From positions 1-45,757 of the forward strand of contig NZ_BJWY01000051.1 in the NCBI RefSeq assembly GCF_007990715.1: a stretch of DNA of 45,757 bases, given 5' to 3'. The position numbers and the translations under genes are program-made. The notes under the pieces are model-generated. The model had not been told where the DNA came from and ran no database searches. It worked only from the letters and a program-made list of their open reading frames with translations. This stretch comes from Nocardia seriolae NBRC 15557 (GTDB lineage: Bacteria; Actinomycetota; Actinomycetes; Mycobacteriales; Mycobacteriaceae). Within the stretch, counting starts at the first letter, position 1, and the number at the start of each line of letters is the position of its first letter. Positions 35,602 through 44,263 of this stretch are shown here, piece by piece.

Positions 35602-36972
35602 TCAGCGCGGGCGGATATTGCGGTTGTTGCGGAACAGGTTGGCCGGGTCGTATTTCGACTTCAGGGCGGCCAGGCGGTCGTAGGTGGTCGGGCTGTAGCC
35701 CGCGCGGGTCTGGTTCTCGTCGGCGCGCTCGCCGCCGCCGTAGAGGAAGTTCAGGTTGTGGCCGAGGGTCCAGGGGTGCACGGTCTTCAGGACGTCCGCG
35801 AAACGGGTGTCGATCTGGTCCGCGTTGTCGGTGGTGGGCATGGCCAGGACTCGCACGATGTATTCGGCGGCACGGTGATCCATCGAAATGCCGTTCGGTC
35901 CCGGGCGGCCCAGTGCGCCGCCCAGGTGGCGGAACCCCGCGATGACCGGTAGTCCCGACCCCGGAGCGGTGGCGTCGAGGAAGGCGTCGGTGGCGTCGGC
36001 GGGCAGCTCGGACAGCAGCGCGTTGCGGGCGACGTAGGCGTGCGGGTGTTCCGGATCCCGGTAGATGGCATGGCTTTCCGTGTAGGGCATCTCCCGCAGG
36101 TCGTCGGCCATCCGTGCGCCGACCGCGCGCAGCGGGGCGACCAGCCGTTCGCCCTCCTCGGCCGAACCGGTGAAGGCGATATTGATGGTCGCGACGTACC
36201 GGCCGCGCAGGTGCGGCGGGAAGGCCGGGATATCCGGGAAGGACATCGTGGTGATGGCCGAGGTCATCTGCTCGGGCAGGTCCTGGGTCCACAGCCGCCA
36301 CGCCTCCAGCGCGGGCGCGACCAGCGGGGTGTCGAATTGCAGCTGGCCGCCGTACACCGTGGTGACCGGCAGCAGCGCCAATTCCAGCGCGGTGACCACG
36401 CCGAAGTTCCCACCGGTGCCCAGCACCGCGCCGAACAGCTCGTCGCCCGGTTCCAGCCGCCGCAACCGGCCGTCGGCGGTGACCATCTCGATGGCCCGCA
36501 CATGCTCTGCGGCATAACCGAATTCGCGAGCCAGGATGCCGATCCCGCCGCCCAGGGTGTAGCCGACCACGCCGACCGAGAGCGAAGATCCGTTCAGCGG
36601 CGCGAGGCCGTGCGCGGCGGCCGCCTCGATCAGGGTTCCGGCCTGGACGCCCGCCGCCACCCGGGCGGTGCGGCGCTCGGCGTCGATGCGGATATCGGTC
36701 ATGCGCCGGGTGGTGACGAGCACGCCGCCGTCGGTGGCGACCGACAGGCCGTGGCCGGTGTTCTGCACGGCGATCGGAAGTCCGTGGCGCGCCGCGTATT
36801 CCACGGCGGCCCGGACGTCCTCGGCGTGGGCCGCGCCGACGACCACGGCGGGGCGGTGGGTGTAAGCGGTTTGGAATCCGGCGATTTCGGCCTCGTAGCC
36901 GGTGTCGCCGGGCTGGAAGACCGGGCCGGTGGCGGTGGGCAGTTCGGTGATCGCTGTCTTCGTCATGTCCAT
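35602..36972 (-). CDS. FAD-binding oxidoreductase of the BBE/PCMH family
   Basis: Flavoenzyme of 456 residues with a PCMH-type FAD-binding domain (about 35-210) and a C-terminal berberine-bridge segment. AVQNTGHGLS carries the His used for 8-alpha covalent FAD attachment in this family; the second, Cys attachment site is absent (SVGVVGYTLGGGIG), so a mono-covalent flavin is expected. The end YDPANLFRNNRNIRP is the BBE signature. Members oxidise alcohols, sugars or secondary metabolites with O2; the substrate is unknown. It could start at ATG 36972 or 36966; the latter is eight bases after AGGG. No Tat or Sec signal is seen, so it is probably cytosolic. Divergent from a LysR gene with 65 AT-rich bases between. 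Confidence 0.9.
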   Translation of the reverse strand: MDMTKTAITELPTATGPVFQPGDTGYEAEIAGFQTAYTHRPAVVVGAAHAEDVRAAVEYAARHGLPIAVQNTGHGLSVATDGGVLVTTRRMTDIRIDAERRTARVAAGVQAGTLIEAAAAHGLAPLNGSSLSVGVVGYTLGGGIGILAREFGYAAEHVRAIEMVTADGRLRRLEPGDELFGAVLGTGGNFGVVTALELALLPVTTVYGGQLQFDTPLVAPALEAWRLWTQDLPEQMTSAITTMSFPDIPAFPPHLRGRYVATINIAFTGSAEEGERLVAPLRAVGARMADDLREMPYTESHAIYRDPEHPHAYVARNALLSELPADATDAFLDATAPGSGLPVIAGFRHLGGALGRPGPNGISMDHRAAEYIVRVLAMPTTDNADQIDTRFADVLKTVHPWTLGHNLNFLYGGGERADENQTRAGYSPTTYDRLAALKSKYDPANLFRNNRNIRPR

Positions 36973-37037
36973 AACCCTGCCCGGATCCGATCTAGAACTC
37001 CAACAGATAGTTTTTCTTGTAGCTAGAATCAGAAGTT

Positions 37038-37943
37038 ATGGAACTGCGTCAGCTGCGGTACTTCGTCACGGTCGCCGAGGAAGCCAACTTCACCCGCGCG
37101 GCGGCCCGCCTGCATCTGGCGCAGCCCGGCCTCAGCGCCCAGATCAAACAGCTGGAACACGAACTGGGACAACCACTCCTGGATCGCACCAGCCGCTCGG
37201 TCACGCTGACACCGGTCGGCGAGGCAGTGCTGCCATTGGCCCGGGCCGCCCTCGAACAGGTCGAGCGCATCACCCAAACGGTCGACGAGTTCACCGGTCT
37301 GCTGCGCGGGCACGTGCGGGTCGGGCTGATCGCGGGCGCGGCACTCGACGAGATCGACACCGCGCAGGTACTGGCCGACTTCCACCGCGATCATCCGCAG
37401 ATCGGCATCTCCCTGACCGAGGACACCTCCGACGCCATGTACGCCGCCCTGCGCCGCGGCGGCCTGGACATCGGCGTGCTCAGCATCTCCGGCGATCTCG
37501 ACCCGGTCATCGGCACCGAAACCGTGTACGACAGCGCCATTGTCGCGGCCGTGGCCGCCGACGCCGAGGGCTTCGGCGAACGGATCACCCTGGCGGAGTT
37601 GTGCGCCCATCCGCTGATCAGCCTGCCGCCCGGCACGGGACTGCGGGGCCTGCTCGAAAATGCCTGCGCCGCAGCCGGTCTGGTACCCGACGTGGCGTTC
37701 GAGGCCGCCGCTCCCCCGCTGCTGATCCGCCTGGCCGCCCACGAGCTGGGCGTGGCCGTGATCCCCCGGCTGCCACCGCAGGACGCGGCCGCGCTCGGCG
37801 TACGCACGCTCGAGATCGACCCGCCGATGCGCGGCCGATTGGTCCTGGCCTGGAACGCCGAGCGGCCGATGAGCCCGGCCACGAAGGTCCTGCTCGGCCA
37901 GCTCCGGATCGCGCTGACCCGATGGAAGACCCCGTCCAGATAA
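37038..37943 (+). CDS. LysR-family transcriptional regulator
   Basis: LTTR of 301 residues. The N-terminal winged HTH (1-60) is textbook: MELRQLRYFVTVAEEANFTR, AAARLHLAQPGLSAQIKQLE and LGQPLLDRTSRSVTLT. The effector-binding domain (about 90-295) contains VRVGLIAGAAL, DIGVLSISGDL and ELGVAVIPRLP. TAGAAT lies eight bases before the ATG and there is no good Shine-Dalgarno sequence, so leaderless translation is plausible. The divergent FAD oxidoreductase is its probable target, as is common for LysR pairs. A weak TAG-N12-CTA dyad (about 37008-37025) may be the binding site. Confidence 0.92.
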   Translation: MELRQLRYFVTVAEEANFTRAAARLHLAQPGLSAQIKQLEHELGQPLLDRTSRSVTLTPVGEAVLPLARAALEQVERITQTVDEFTGLLRGHVRVGLIAGAALDEIDTAQVLADFHRDHPQIGISLTEDTSDAMYAALRRGGLDIGVLSISGDLDPVIGTETVYDSAIVAAVAADAEGFGERITLAELCAHPLISLPPGTGLRGLLENACAAAGLVPDVAFEAAAPPLLIRLAAHELGVAVIPRLPPQDAAALGVRTLEIDPPMRGRLVLAWNAERPMSPATKVLLGQLRIALTRWKTPSR

Positions 37944-37954
37944 TTACTCAACCG

Positions 37955-37979
37955 TCCCTATTGAGATTACCGATAGGGA
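37955..37979. promoter_or_regulatory. inverted repeat upstream of the HTH gene
   Basis: TCCCTAT (37955-37961) and ATAGGGA (37973-37979) are perfect 7-base arms 11 bases apart, ending 17 bases before the HTH GTG. It could be an operator for that protein or, less likely, the LysR gene's terminator, as no T-rich tract follows. Confidence 0.6.
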
Positions 37980-37996
37980 TGTTTAAGGTAGTTTTC

Positions 37997-38428
37997 GTGA
38001 CTGATCGTCTGTATTCCGTCGACGAGGTCGCGGAACGACTCGGCCTGCACGTCCGGACCGTCCGCGGCTATGTCCGCGACGGCAAGCTGCCCGCCACCCG
38101 GATCGGCAAGCAGTACCGCATCAACCGGACCGATCTGGCGGCGTTCACGGGCCTGCCCGCCCCCGACAGTCCACGCGAAACCGCTGTCCGGCAACGCCAT
38201 TCGGAGGTGTCGAGCATTGTCGAGGTGGACGCGGTGGAACCGCCGACCGCCGACCGCGTCACCACCCTCTTGACCGGTGCGGCGGCCACCCGGCCCGCGG
38301 ACGGCACACCGCTGCGCGTCCAGACCTTCTACGACCGCGAACGCGCCCGCCTGAAGGTCATGCTCGTGGGCGGCCTGGGCGATACCGCCCGGCTGCTCGA
38401 ATACATGGAAGGAGTCCTCGCGTCGTGA
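37997..38428 (+). CDS. MerR/excisionase-type HTH protein with extra C-terminal domain
   Basis: Regulator of about 143 residues starting at GTG 37997, eight bases after AAGG. Residues 5-52 (YSVDEVAERLGLHVRTVRGY, then KLPATRIGKQYRI) form a HTH_17 winged-helix like phage excisionases and MerR proteins. The C-terminal half (about 75-143) is a small alpha/beta domain, TPLRVQTFYDRERARLKVML followed by GGLGDTARLLEYMEGVL, that I cannot place but which probably senses something or dimerises. No integrase or att site is near, so it is a regulator rather than an Xis. The stop overlaps the hydrolase start (GTGA), so the pair is translationally coupled. The inverted repeat at 37955-37979 is a candidate autoregulatory site. 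Confidence 0.82.
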   Translation: MTDRLYSVDEVAERLGLHVRTVRGYVRDGKLPATRIGKQYRINRTDLAAFTGLPAPDSPRETAVRQRHSEVSSIVEVDAVEPPTADRVTTLLTGAAATRPADGTPLRVQTFYDRERARLKVMLVGGLGDTARLLEYMEGVLAS

Positions 38429-39273
38429 GCGCGATCTACAAGTCCGAGGCCGGTCGCCAGGCCATCCAGGCCCGCTACCGGGAGATCCTGCGGCAGTGGC
38501 CGATTCCCGCCGAGCAGCTGCACGTCGCGACTCGCGAGGGCGACACCTTCGTGCTGGCGTCCGGCCCCCAGGACGCGCCGCCGCTCGTGCTGCTGCACGG
38601 TTCCGGCTCCAACTCCTCCGCCTGGCGCGGCGATATCGCTTCCTGGGCAGCGGATTTCCGCGTCTACGCGGTCGACATGCCCGGCGAGCCCGGCGGCAGC
38701 GCCGAGTCGCGCCCCGAGCTGGGCTCCGACGCGATCGCGGCATGGCTCGACGATGTTCTCGCGGGCCTGGGCATTTCGGCCGCGAGCTTTGTCGGCATGT
38801 CGCTGGGCGGCTGGACCGCACTGGATTACGCCGTCCGCCGCCCCGCGCGGGTCACCGAGCTGGCCCTGTACTGCCCCGGCGGCATCGGCAAGCAGCGCTT
38901 CGGCTGGATCTTCAAGAACCTCCTGGACCACCTGTTCAGCAATCACGACCTGCGCCGCTCCGCCGCCATCGTCACCGGCCTGAACCTGACCGACCACGCC
39001 GAGATCCTCGACGACGTGACGCTGACCTTCACCCACTTCAACCCGCGCACCGGCAAACTGCCGATCTTCACCGACGCCCAGCTGAGCAGCCTGAAGATGC
39101 CGGTCCTGGTAATCGTCGGCGCGGACGACGCCATGTTCAAGTCCGCCGAAACCGCCCGCCGCGCCGAACAACTCATCCCCGACGCCACCATCCGCGTCCT
39201 GCCCGGCGTGGGCCACGCCATCCTCGGGCAAACCGATGCGGTCCACGAGTTCCTGCGCGGGCGACACATCTGA
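38425..39273 (+). CDS. alpha/beta hydrolase
   Basis: Cytosolic alpha/beta-fold hydrolase of 282 residues, from GTG 38425 with AGGAG upstream inside the preceding gene. The oxyanion HG motif (LLHGSGSNSSAWRGD, His58-Gly59), the nucleophile elbow GMSLGGW (Ser126), the acid in IVGADDAMF and the catalytic His in LPGVGHAIL are all present. A lid domain lies between about 150 and 215. Likely activities are esterase, lactonase or C-C hydrolase; none is indicated by the motifs. It is coupled to the HTH regulator, which may respond to its substrate. The following gene begins 134 bases downstream. Confidence 0.9.
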   Translation: MSAIYKSEAGRQAIQARYREILRQWPIPAEQLHVATREGDTFVLASGPQDAPPLVLLHGSGSNSSAWRGDIASWAADFRVYAVDMPGEPGGSAESRPELGSDAIAAWLDDVLAGLGISAASFVGMSLGGWTALDYAVRRPARVTELALYCPGGIGKQRFGWIFKNLLDHLFSNHDLRRSAAIVTGLNLTDHAEILDDVTLTFTHFNPRTGKLPIFTDAQLSSLKMPVLVIVGADDAMFKSAETARRAEQLIPDATIRVLPGVGHAILGQTDAVHEFLRGRHI

Positions 39274-39406
39274 TCACTACGCATTCGCGCCGCACCGAGC
39301 AGGTACGGCGGGCGCTTTCCCGCACCGGTTTCGAGTACCGCGGCACTCGTGCCCGCAACGCCCGGCGTACCACCCTGGCATTCGAGCCCGAAGTCAGGAG
39401 CGAACA

Positions 39407-40146
39407 ATGGACAGCCACACCGGGGAAACCCCGAACACCATCGGCACGCACGGCATGCTCGTCTTCGGCACCCAGTCGACGACGTACTTCTCGCATCTGC
39501 CGATGTTCATGTCACCGCACAACTTTCAGGTGCTGCTCGAAGTCGATCTCGACGATGAGTCTCACACCGCGCTGGCGGTGGACCGGCACGCCGGATTCCA
39601 CGGCATCCACACCTTCGATCCGGAGGTGTTCCCGATCACGGAGCTGGATCCGTCCGGCGGCGGCCCGAAGCTGACCTCGATTCGGGGCAGCCTGGTGCAC
39701 GGCCACTTCGAACGCGGCGGCAGGACCATGGTCAAGGACGCGGTCGCCACCGTCCGGAATGTGGTCTGGTTCGGCGAATTGGCCATGGACGAGCCGATCG
39801 GCGGCTGACCTATCTGTGCTTCGGCAAACCGGGGAACCTGTTCCTGGCGCACCACATTCAGGGGCGGCCGAATTTCGATCAGGTGCTGGCGGTGCATCCG
39901 GTCCCGGGCAGTGTCACCGATCCGATGGGCGAGCCACTGCCCGACGATGAGGTGGGGAGCATCGGTTTCGAACACGCTCAGTTCGCGATCCTCGGAGATC
40001 GCGAATTCTCCGGGGACCGGCTGAAGGCCGGAGACACCGAAACCGCCTGGCTGCCCGGCGGAACGCCGCCCAGCGGCACCCACGGCTTCGGAGTGCGGCT
40101 CGTCGTCGATGACGAGATCTACCTGGAGGAGAACGAGCTGCAGTAG
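39407..40146 (+). pseudogene. unknown conserved-type gene, frameshifted at about 39804
   Basis: ATG 39407 has AGGAG six bases upstream. The first frame (GTHGMLVFGTQSTTYFSHLP, later VRNVVWFGELAMDEPIGG) ends at TGA 39806-39808. The -1 frame continues without a break from CTG 39805 as LTYLCFGKPGNLFLAHHIQG through to TAG at 40144-40146. The two parts read as one protein of about 246 residues, so one base has been lost near 39800, or the sequence is wrong there. No domain was recognised; the presence of several His/Asp-rich turns (YFSHLPMFMSPHN, DRHAGFHGIHTFD) and the beta-rich character suggest a small-molecule-binding or metal-binding protein. No function is claimed. Confidence 0.7.
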
Positions 40147-40174
40147 ACCCTCCGGCGAGTGCGCCTGCCCGCCG

Positions 40175-40226
40175 ACAGCATTCACCCCCGCTCCGATGCT
40201 CCGGAACGGGGGCGAACGAATGCTGT
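40175..40226. terminator. branched hairpin terminator
   Basis: ACAGCATTC (40175-40183) pairs with GAATGCTGT (40218-40226), CCCCCG (40185-40190) with CGGGGG (40207-40212), and inner TCCG with CGGA. It separates the convergent frameshifted gene and the ABC importer operon. Confidence 0.78.
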
Positions 40227-40234
40227 TGCGGCAG

Positions 40235-41065
40235 CTACAGAATCCGTGAAAGGAACGCCTTGGTGCGGTCGTGCTGGGGGTTGGCCAGCACCTCGCGGGG
40301 GTTGCCCGCCTCGACCACCACGCCGCCGTCCATGAAGACCAGCTGGTCTGCGACCTCACGGGCGAAGCCCATTTCGTGGGTCACCACCACCATGGTCATG
40401 CCCGACGCCGCGAGCTCGCGCATGGTGCCGAGCACCTCGCCGACCAGCTCGGGGTCCAGCGCCGAGGTGGGCTCGTCGAAGAGCATCAGCTTGGGGTCCA
40501 TGGCCAGCGCCCTGGCGATCGCCACCCGCTGCTGCTGGCCGCCCGAGAGCTGGGCGGGGTAGGCATCGGCCTTGTCCGCCAAGCCGACTCGGCCCAGCAG
40601 TTCCTTGGCCCGGGCCACCGCTTCGGCGCGCTTGAGCTTCTTGACCTGGGTCGGCGCTTCGATGATGTTCTCCAGCGCCGTGCGGTGCGGGAACAGATTG
40701 AAGTGCTGGAACACCATGCCGATATCGCGACGTTGCTTGGCGGCGTCGCGCGGGCTCATTTCGTAGAGCTTGCCGTTCTTCTCGCGGTAGCCGACCAGAT
40801 CGCCGTCCACGTAGAGCCGTCCGGCGTTCACCTGCTCGAGGTGGTTGATGCAGCGCAGGAAGGTGGACTTGCCGGAACCGGACGGGCCGATCAGGCACAG
40901 CACCTCGCCGCGCTTCACCTCCAGGGTGATGCCCTTGAGCACCTGCAGCGCGCCGAAGCTCTTGCAGACGCGGTCCGCGCGCACCATGGGCACGCCCGAC
41001 GGCGGCAGCGCGTCCTCGACGAGCGGAGTGGGATTCTTGGAGAACGACATCGAGTCCTCGGACAT
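40235..41065 (-). CDS. polar amino-acid ABC transporter ATP-binding protein
   Basis: ATPase of about 276 residues (GlnQ/HisP class). The ATG at 41065 has AGGTGA eight bases upstream; GTG 41077, which abuts the permease stop, is an alternative. Walker A is GPSGSGKST, Q-loop MVFQHFNLFPH, signature LSGGQQQRVAIARAL, Walker B LMLFDEPTSALDPE and H-loop VVVTHEMGFA. The spacing of LFPHRTALENI is the signature of amino-acid importers. It is the last gene of a three-gene minus-strand operon (binding protein, permease, ATPase). Residues before about 30 are a non-conserved extension. Confidence 0.93.
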   Translation of the reverse strand: MSEDSMSFSKNPTPLVEDALPPSGVPMVRADRVCKSFGALQVLKGITLEVKRGEVLCLIGPSGSGKSTFLRCINHLEQVNAGRLYVDGDLVGYREKNGKLYEMSPRDAAKQRRDIGMVFQHFNLFPHRTALENIIEAPTQVKKLKRAEAVARAKELLGRVGLADKADAYPAQLSGGQQQRVAIARALAMDPKLMLFDEPTSALDPELVGEVLGTMRELAASGMTMVVVTHEMGFAREVADQLVFMDGGVVVEAGNPREVLANPQHDRTKAFLSRIL

Positions 41066-41077
41066 ATCAGCGTTCAC

Positions 41078-42028
41078 CTATCCCGTTCCGCCGGCGACCT
41101 GCGCCTGGGCCAGCGCACGCAACTGCTTGGCGGTCAGCTGTCGCGAGGAACCCCGCGAGTAGTACCGCTCCAGGTAGTACTGGCCGATCATGAGCACGCT
41201 GGTGATGAGCAGGTACCAGGTGGCCGCCACCAGCAGCAGCGGGATCGGCTGGAAGTTCACGCTGTAGATGTCGCGCGCCCGCCCGTACAGGTCGGTGGTG
41301 AGCGGGATGGCCGTCACCAGCGAGGTGGTCTTCAGCATGGAGATGAGCTCGTTGCCGGTCGGCGGGATGATCACCCGCATGGCCTGCGGCAGCACCGTGC
41401 GGGTCATGGTCTGGGTCCACGACATGCCCAGCGCCACCGACGCCTCGCGCTGCCCCTCGCCCACGGAATTGATTCCGGCGCGCACGATTTCGGCCATGTA
41501 GGCAGCCTCGTTGAGACCCAGGCCGATCATGGCGAAGAAGAACGGCGCCGACCAGTGCTGCACATCGAAGCTGGTGAACGACGGCCCGAACGGCACACCC
41601 ACCGTGATGGTCTTGTACAGCGAGGGGAACAGGCCCCAGAACACCAGCTGCACATAGACCGGGGTCCCGCGGAAGATCCACAGGTAGGCCCACGCCACCG
41701 AGCGCAGCACCGGGTTCGGCGAGAGCCGCATGACGGCCAGCACCACGCCCAGCACCACGCCGATGAGCATGGCCAGCACGGTCAGTTCCAGGGTCACCGA
41801 CGCGCCCTGGGCGATTCGCTTGTCACCCAGGTACTTGAAGTAGGTGTTCCAGTGATAGGCCTCGTTGGTCTTGGCGCCGTAGATGAACAGCGCCAGGGCG
41901 ATGAGGATGACGGCGGCGGCGATCCACCGGCCCGGCCGTCGCAGCGGAATCGCTTTGATCGGCTCGGGCTCGGTGCTCGCGACCGCGGCTGCAGCCAATG
42001 CTGCGGAGTTGGTCTCGTCCTGCGACAT
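41078..42028 (-). CDS. amino-acid ABC transporter permease (HisM/GlnP family)
   Basis: Inner-membrane permease of 316 residues. A cytosolic N-terminus of about 35 residues is followed by TM1 (WIAAAVILIALALFIYG). A further 4-5 segments include VTLELTVLAMLIGVVLGVVL and LLLVAATWYLLITSVLMIG. The EAA-loop coupling motif lies in EGQREASVALGMSWTQTMTR, contacting the ATPase. The AYLWIFRGTPVYVQLVF segment is diagnostic of the HisM family. Its stop directly adjoins the start region of the ATPase gene, and only six bases separate it from the binding-protein stop, so the three genes form one operon. Confidence 0.93.
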   Translation of the reverse strand: MSQDETNSAALAAAAVASTEPEPIKAIPLRRPGRWIAAAVILIALALFIYGAKTNEAYHWNTYFKYLGDKRIAQGASVTLELTVLAMLIGVVLGVVLAVMRLSPNPVLRSVAWAYLWIFRGTPVYVQLVFWGLFPSLYKTITVGVPFGPSFTSFDVQHWSAPFFFAMIGLGLNEAAYMAEIVRAGINSVGEGQREASVALGMSWTQTMTRTVLPQAMRVIIPPTGNELISMLKTTSLVTAIPLTTDLYGRARDIYSVNFQPIPLLLVAATWYLLITSVLMIGQYYLERYYSRGSSRQLTAKQLRALAQAQVAGGTG

Positions 42029-42034
42029 AACGAC

Positions 42035-42943
42035 TTAGCTCGTCGCCCCGTTGATGACCGACTTGGTGATCACGCCCTCCTGGACGCCCCAGTTCTCGGC
42101 GATCTTCTTGTACTGGCCGTTGTCGATCAGATACTGCACAGCTTCCTGCAGCACCGGCGCCAGCGTGGAGCCCTTCTTGAGCGGCCAGCCGTAGGGCGCG
42201 GAGTCGAAGATCTTGCCCGCGGCCTCGATCTTGTCGCTGGCCTGCTTGATGGCGTACGCGGTCACCGGGGAGTCGGCGGACATGGCGTCGACCTGACCCT
42301 GCACCAGCGCGTTGGCGGCGGCGGACTGCTCGTCGTAGGCGACCTTCTGGATCTCCGCCTTGCCCGCGGCCACACACGCCTTGGACTTGGCCGGGATCTC
42401 GTCGGTGTCCTGAACGGTGGTGCGCTGCACCGCGACTCGCTTGCCGCAGGCATTGTCCGGGTCGACCGTCTTGCCCTTCTGCTGGGCCCACTGGCTGCCC
42501 GCGGAGAAGTAGGTGACGAAGTCGGCAGTGGCCTCGCGCTCCTTGTTGTCGGTGAACGAGGACATGCCGACGTTGAAGGTGCCCGCCTCGATGGAGGGGA
42601 TGATCTTCTCGAAGTCGGCTTCCTTGTAGTCCGCGTTCAGGCCCATCACCTTGGCGACCGCGTCCATCAGGTCGACGTCGAAGCCGACGATCTTGCCGCT
42701 GCTCGGATCCCGGTACTCGTTGGGCTGGTAGGGCACGTTCACGCCGACGATGAGCTTGCCGGACGACTTGATGTCGGCGGGCACCTTGGCGGCGATGGTG
42801 TCGACCTTGGCCACGTCGATCTTGGCGACCGCGGGACCACTGGACTCGGTGTTGTTGCTACAGGCGGTCAGCACGAGGGCGCCGCCGGCTAGCACGCAGG
42901 CGGCCCGCAGGGCACGCCCGCGGAGTGAGTTACGAACAGACAC
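42035..42943 (-). CDS. amino-acid ABC transporter substrate-binding lipoprotein
   Basis: Surface lipoprotein of 302 residues capturing a polar amino acid or related solute. GTG 42943 is chosen because GGAGG lies six bases upstream; the frame upstream lacks a site. The lipobox LTAC (Cys28) follows an Arg-rich, hydrophobic signal (RALRAACVLAGGALVLTAC). The SBP_bac_3 fold is recognisable in GKLIVGVNVPYQPNEYRD, GKIVGFDVDLMDAVAKVMGL, FNVGMSSFTDNKERE and DSAPYGWPLKKGS. The substrate cannot be read; aspartate/glutamate, glutamine or arginine are all possible. First gene of the importer operon, with the promoter in the 154 bases upstream. Confidence 0.92.
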   Translation of the reverse strand: MSVRNSLRGRALRAACVLAGGALVLTACSNNTESSGPAVAKIDVAKVDTIAAKVPADIKSSGKLIVGVNVPYQPNEYRDPSSGKIVGFDVDLMDAVAKVMGLNADYKEADFEKIIPSIEAGTFNVGMSSFTDNKEREATADFVTYFSAGSQWAQQKGKTVDPDNACGKRVAVQRTTVQDTDEIPAKSKACVAAGKAEIQKVAYDEQSAAANALVQGQVDAMSADSPVTAYAIKQASDKIEAAGKIFDSAPYGWPLKKGSTLAPVLQEAVQYLIDNGQYKKIAENWGVQEGVITKSVINGATS

Positions 42944-43097
42944 AGCAGTCCTCCACGAGTTCGGGTGCGCGACGTCCGGGCGTCGCTCGCCGTTTGAAAT
43001 GTAGGCGAGTGACACCGTCCGCGTCGGTCGGTAACCGAACATTAATCGGCGACACGCCATCGCGTGGCCGAACACGCCCGGTCCCGGAAGTGCGCGC

Positions 43098-43229
43098 TCA
43101 CCAGCGGTGCAGCCGGGCGCGCACCTGCTCGGTGAATTCGGAGGTAGATGCTAACCCACCCAAATCGGATGTGGCGACTCCGGCCCGCAACGTATCCGCA
43201 ACCGCGTGTTCAATGCGCTCCCCCACCCG
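43098..43229 (-). other. in-frame C-terminal remnant of the dehydrogenase gene
   Basis: Reading on past the TAA at 43230-43232 in the same frame gives 43 more codons, RVGERIEHAVADTLRAGVAT onward to an HRW end, closed by TGA at 43098. ERIEHAVADTLRAG is the standard C-terminus of isocitrate/isopropylmalate dehydrogenases. So the upstream gene is one nonsense codon away from full length (about 361 residues). Confidence 0.8.
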
Positions 43230-44183
43230 TTACAGGGCGCTGTAGCGCTGGGTGCGGCTCATCCAGCGCAGCATGCCGGCCGCGGAATTGAACAGCGCCA
43301 CCGGATTCGCGCGATTGCGCCCGGCCAGCGCGGGGGCCGCGCCGTGCACGGCCTGCGCCATGATCTGGGTGTCGGAGCAGTTCACCGACGCCGCCATGCC
43401 GAGCGAACCGCTCAGCTCCCCGGCCAGATCGGAAAGGATGTCGCCGAACAGGTTTTCGGTGACGATCACGTCGTAGTCCTGGGGCGCGCGCACCAGGTGC
43501 GCGGCGGCGGCGTCGACGTGCTCATCGTTCGTCTCGACCTCCGGATACTGCGCAGCGACCTCATAGCAGACATCCCGGAACAGGCCCATGGTCATCGGCA
43601 GCGCATTGGCCTTGTGCACGATGGTGAGCTTCTTGCCGCGCTCGGTGGCGATCTCGAAACCCAGGTGCGCGATGCGCTCGATGGCCGCGCGGGTGAACAC
43701 GCCCACGGCCAGCGCCACATCCCGCGACGGCTGGAACTCCCCGGACCCGGCCGCCATATTGCGGTCGGCATAGAGGCCCTCGGTGTTCTCGCGCAGGATC
43801 AGCAGGTCCATGGCCGGGGCCACGGAGCGCACGCCCTCGAGGGTGCGGGCCGGGCGGATATTGGCGTAGAGGCCGAAGCGTTTGCGGATCCTGCCCGCGG
43901 GCGGCAGGCCGGTGCGGAATTCGGGTGCGTAGGAGGCGCTGTCGTGCGGGCCCATGATCCAGGCGTCGAGCCCGGCCAGGCCCTCGATGGTGCACTCGGG
44001 CACGGGATCGCCGTACTCCTCGATCGCCTCGCGGCCCAGCGGCAACGGCACCCACTCCACCGGCGACAGCCCCGTCGCCGCGACGGCGTCGTCGACCACG
44101 TCGCGGGTGACGCGCACGATTTCCGGGCCGATGCCGTCGCCCGCCAGCAGGCCCAGTCGTAGTGGAGTGTCGGAGTCGTTCAT
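43230..44183 (-). CDS. isocitrate/isopropylmalate dehydrogenase family protein, truncated by in-frame stop
   Basis: NAD(P)-dependent beta-decarboxylating dehydrogenase of 317 residues as written. ATG 44183 is eight bases after AAGGA. Family motifs are intact: LLAGDGIGPEIV, the substrate loop FGLYANIRPART, ILRENTEGLYAD, the catalytic Lys in IVHKANALPMT, Asp clusters VIVTENLFGDILSDLAGELS and the cofactor region HGAAPALAGRNRANP. It differs from LeuB in several loops, so an isocitrate, tartrate or other hydroxyacid substrate is possible. The frame stops at TAA 43230-43232 after RTQRYSAL, but the normal C-terminal helices continue immediately in the same frame. Activity of the shortened protein is doubtful unless the stop is read through or is a sequence error. 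Confidence 0.82.
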   Translation of the reverse strand: MNDSDTPLRLGLLAGDGIGPEIVRVTRDVVDDAVAATGLSPVEWVPLPLGREAIEEYGDPVPECTIEGLAGLDAWIMGPHDSASYAPEFRTGLPPAGRIRKRFGLYANIRPARTLEGVRSVAPAMDLLILRENTEGLYADRNMAAGSGEFQPSRDVALAVGVFTRAAIERIAHLGFEIATERGKKLTIVHKANALPMTMGLFRDVCYEVAAQYPEVETNDEHVDAAAAHLVRAPQDYDVIVTENLFGDILSDLAGELSGSLGMAASVNCSDTQIMAQAVHGAAPALAGRNRANPVALFNSAAGMLRWMSRTQRYSAL

Positions 44184-44263
44184 GGCAGCCATCCTTGCGC
44201 AAACGCGCCCGTGGCGACGCCCCGGCACACTCCCCGCGCATGTTTCGAGACCTGGGCGCGGTT

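Noticed and set aside
37997..38428. Excisionase of a mobile element
   Set aside because: No integrase, attachment-site repeats or other mobile genes nearby; the protein is coupled to a hydrolase.
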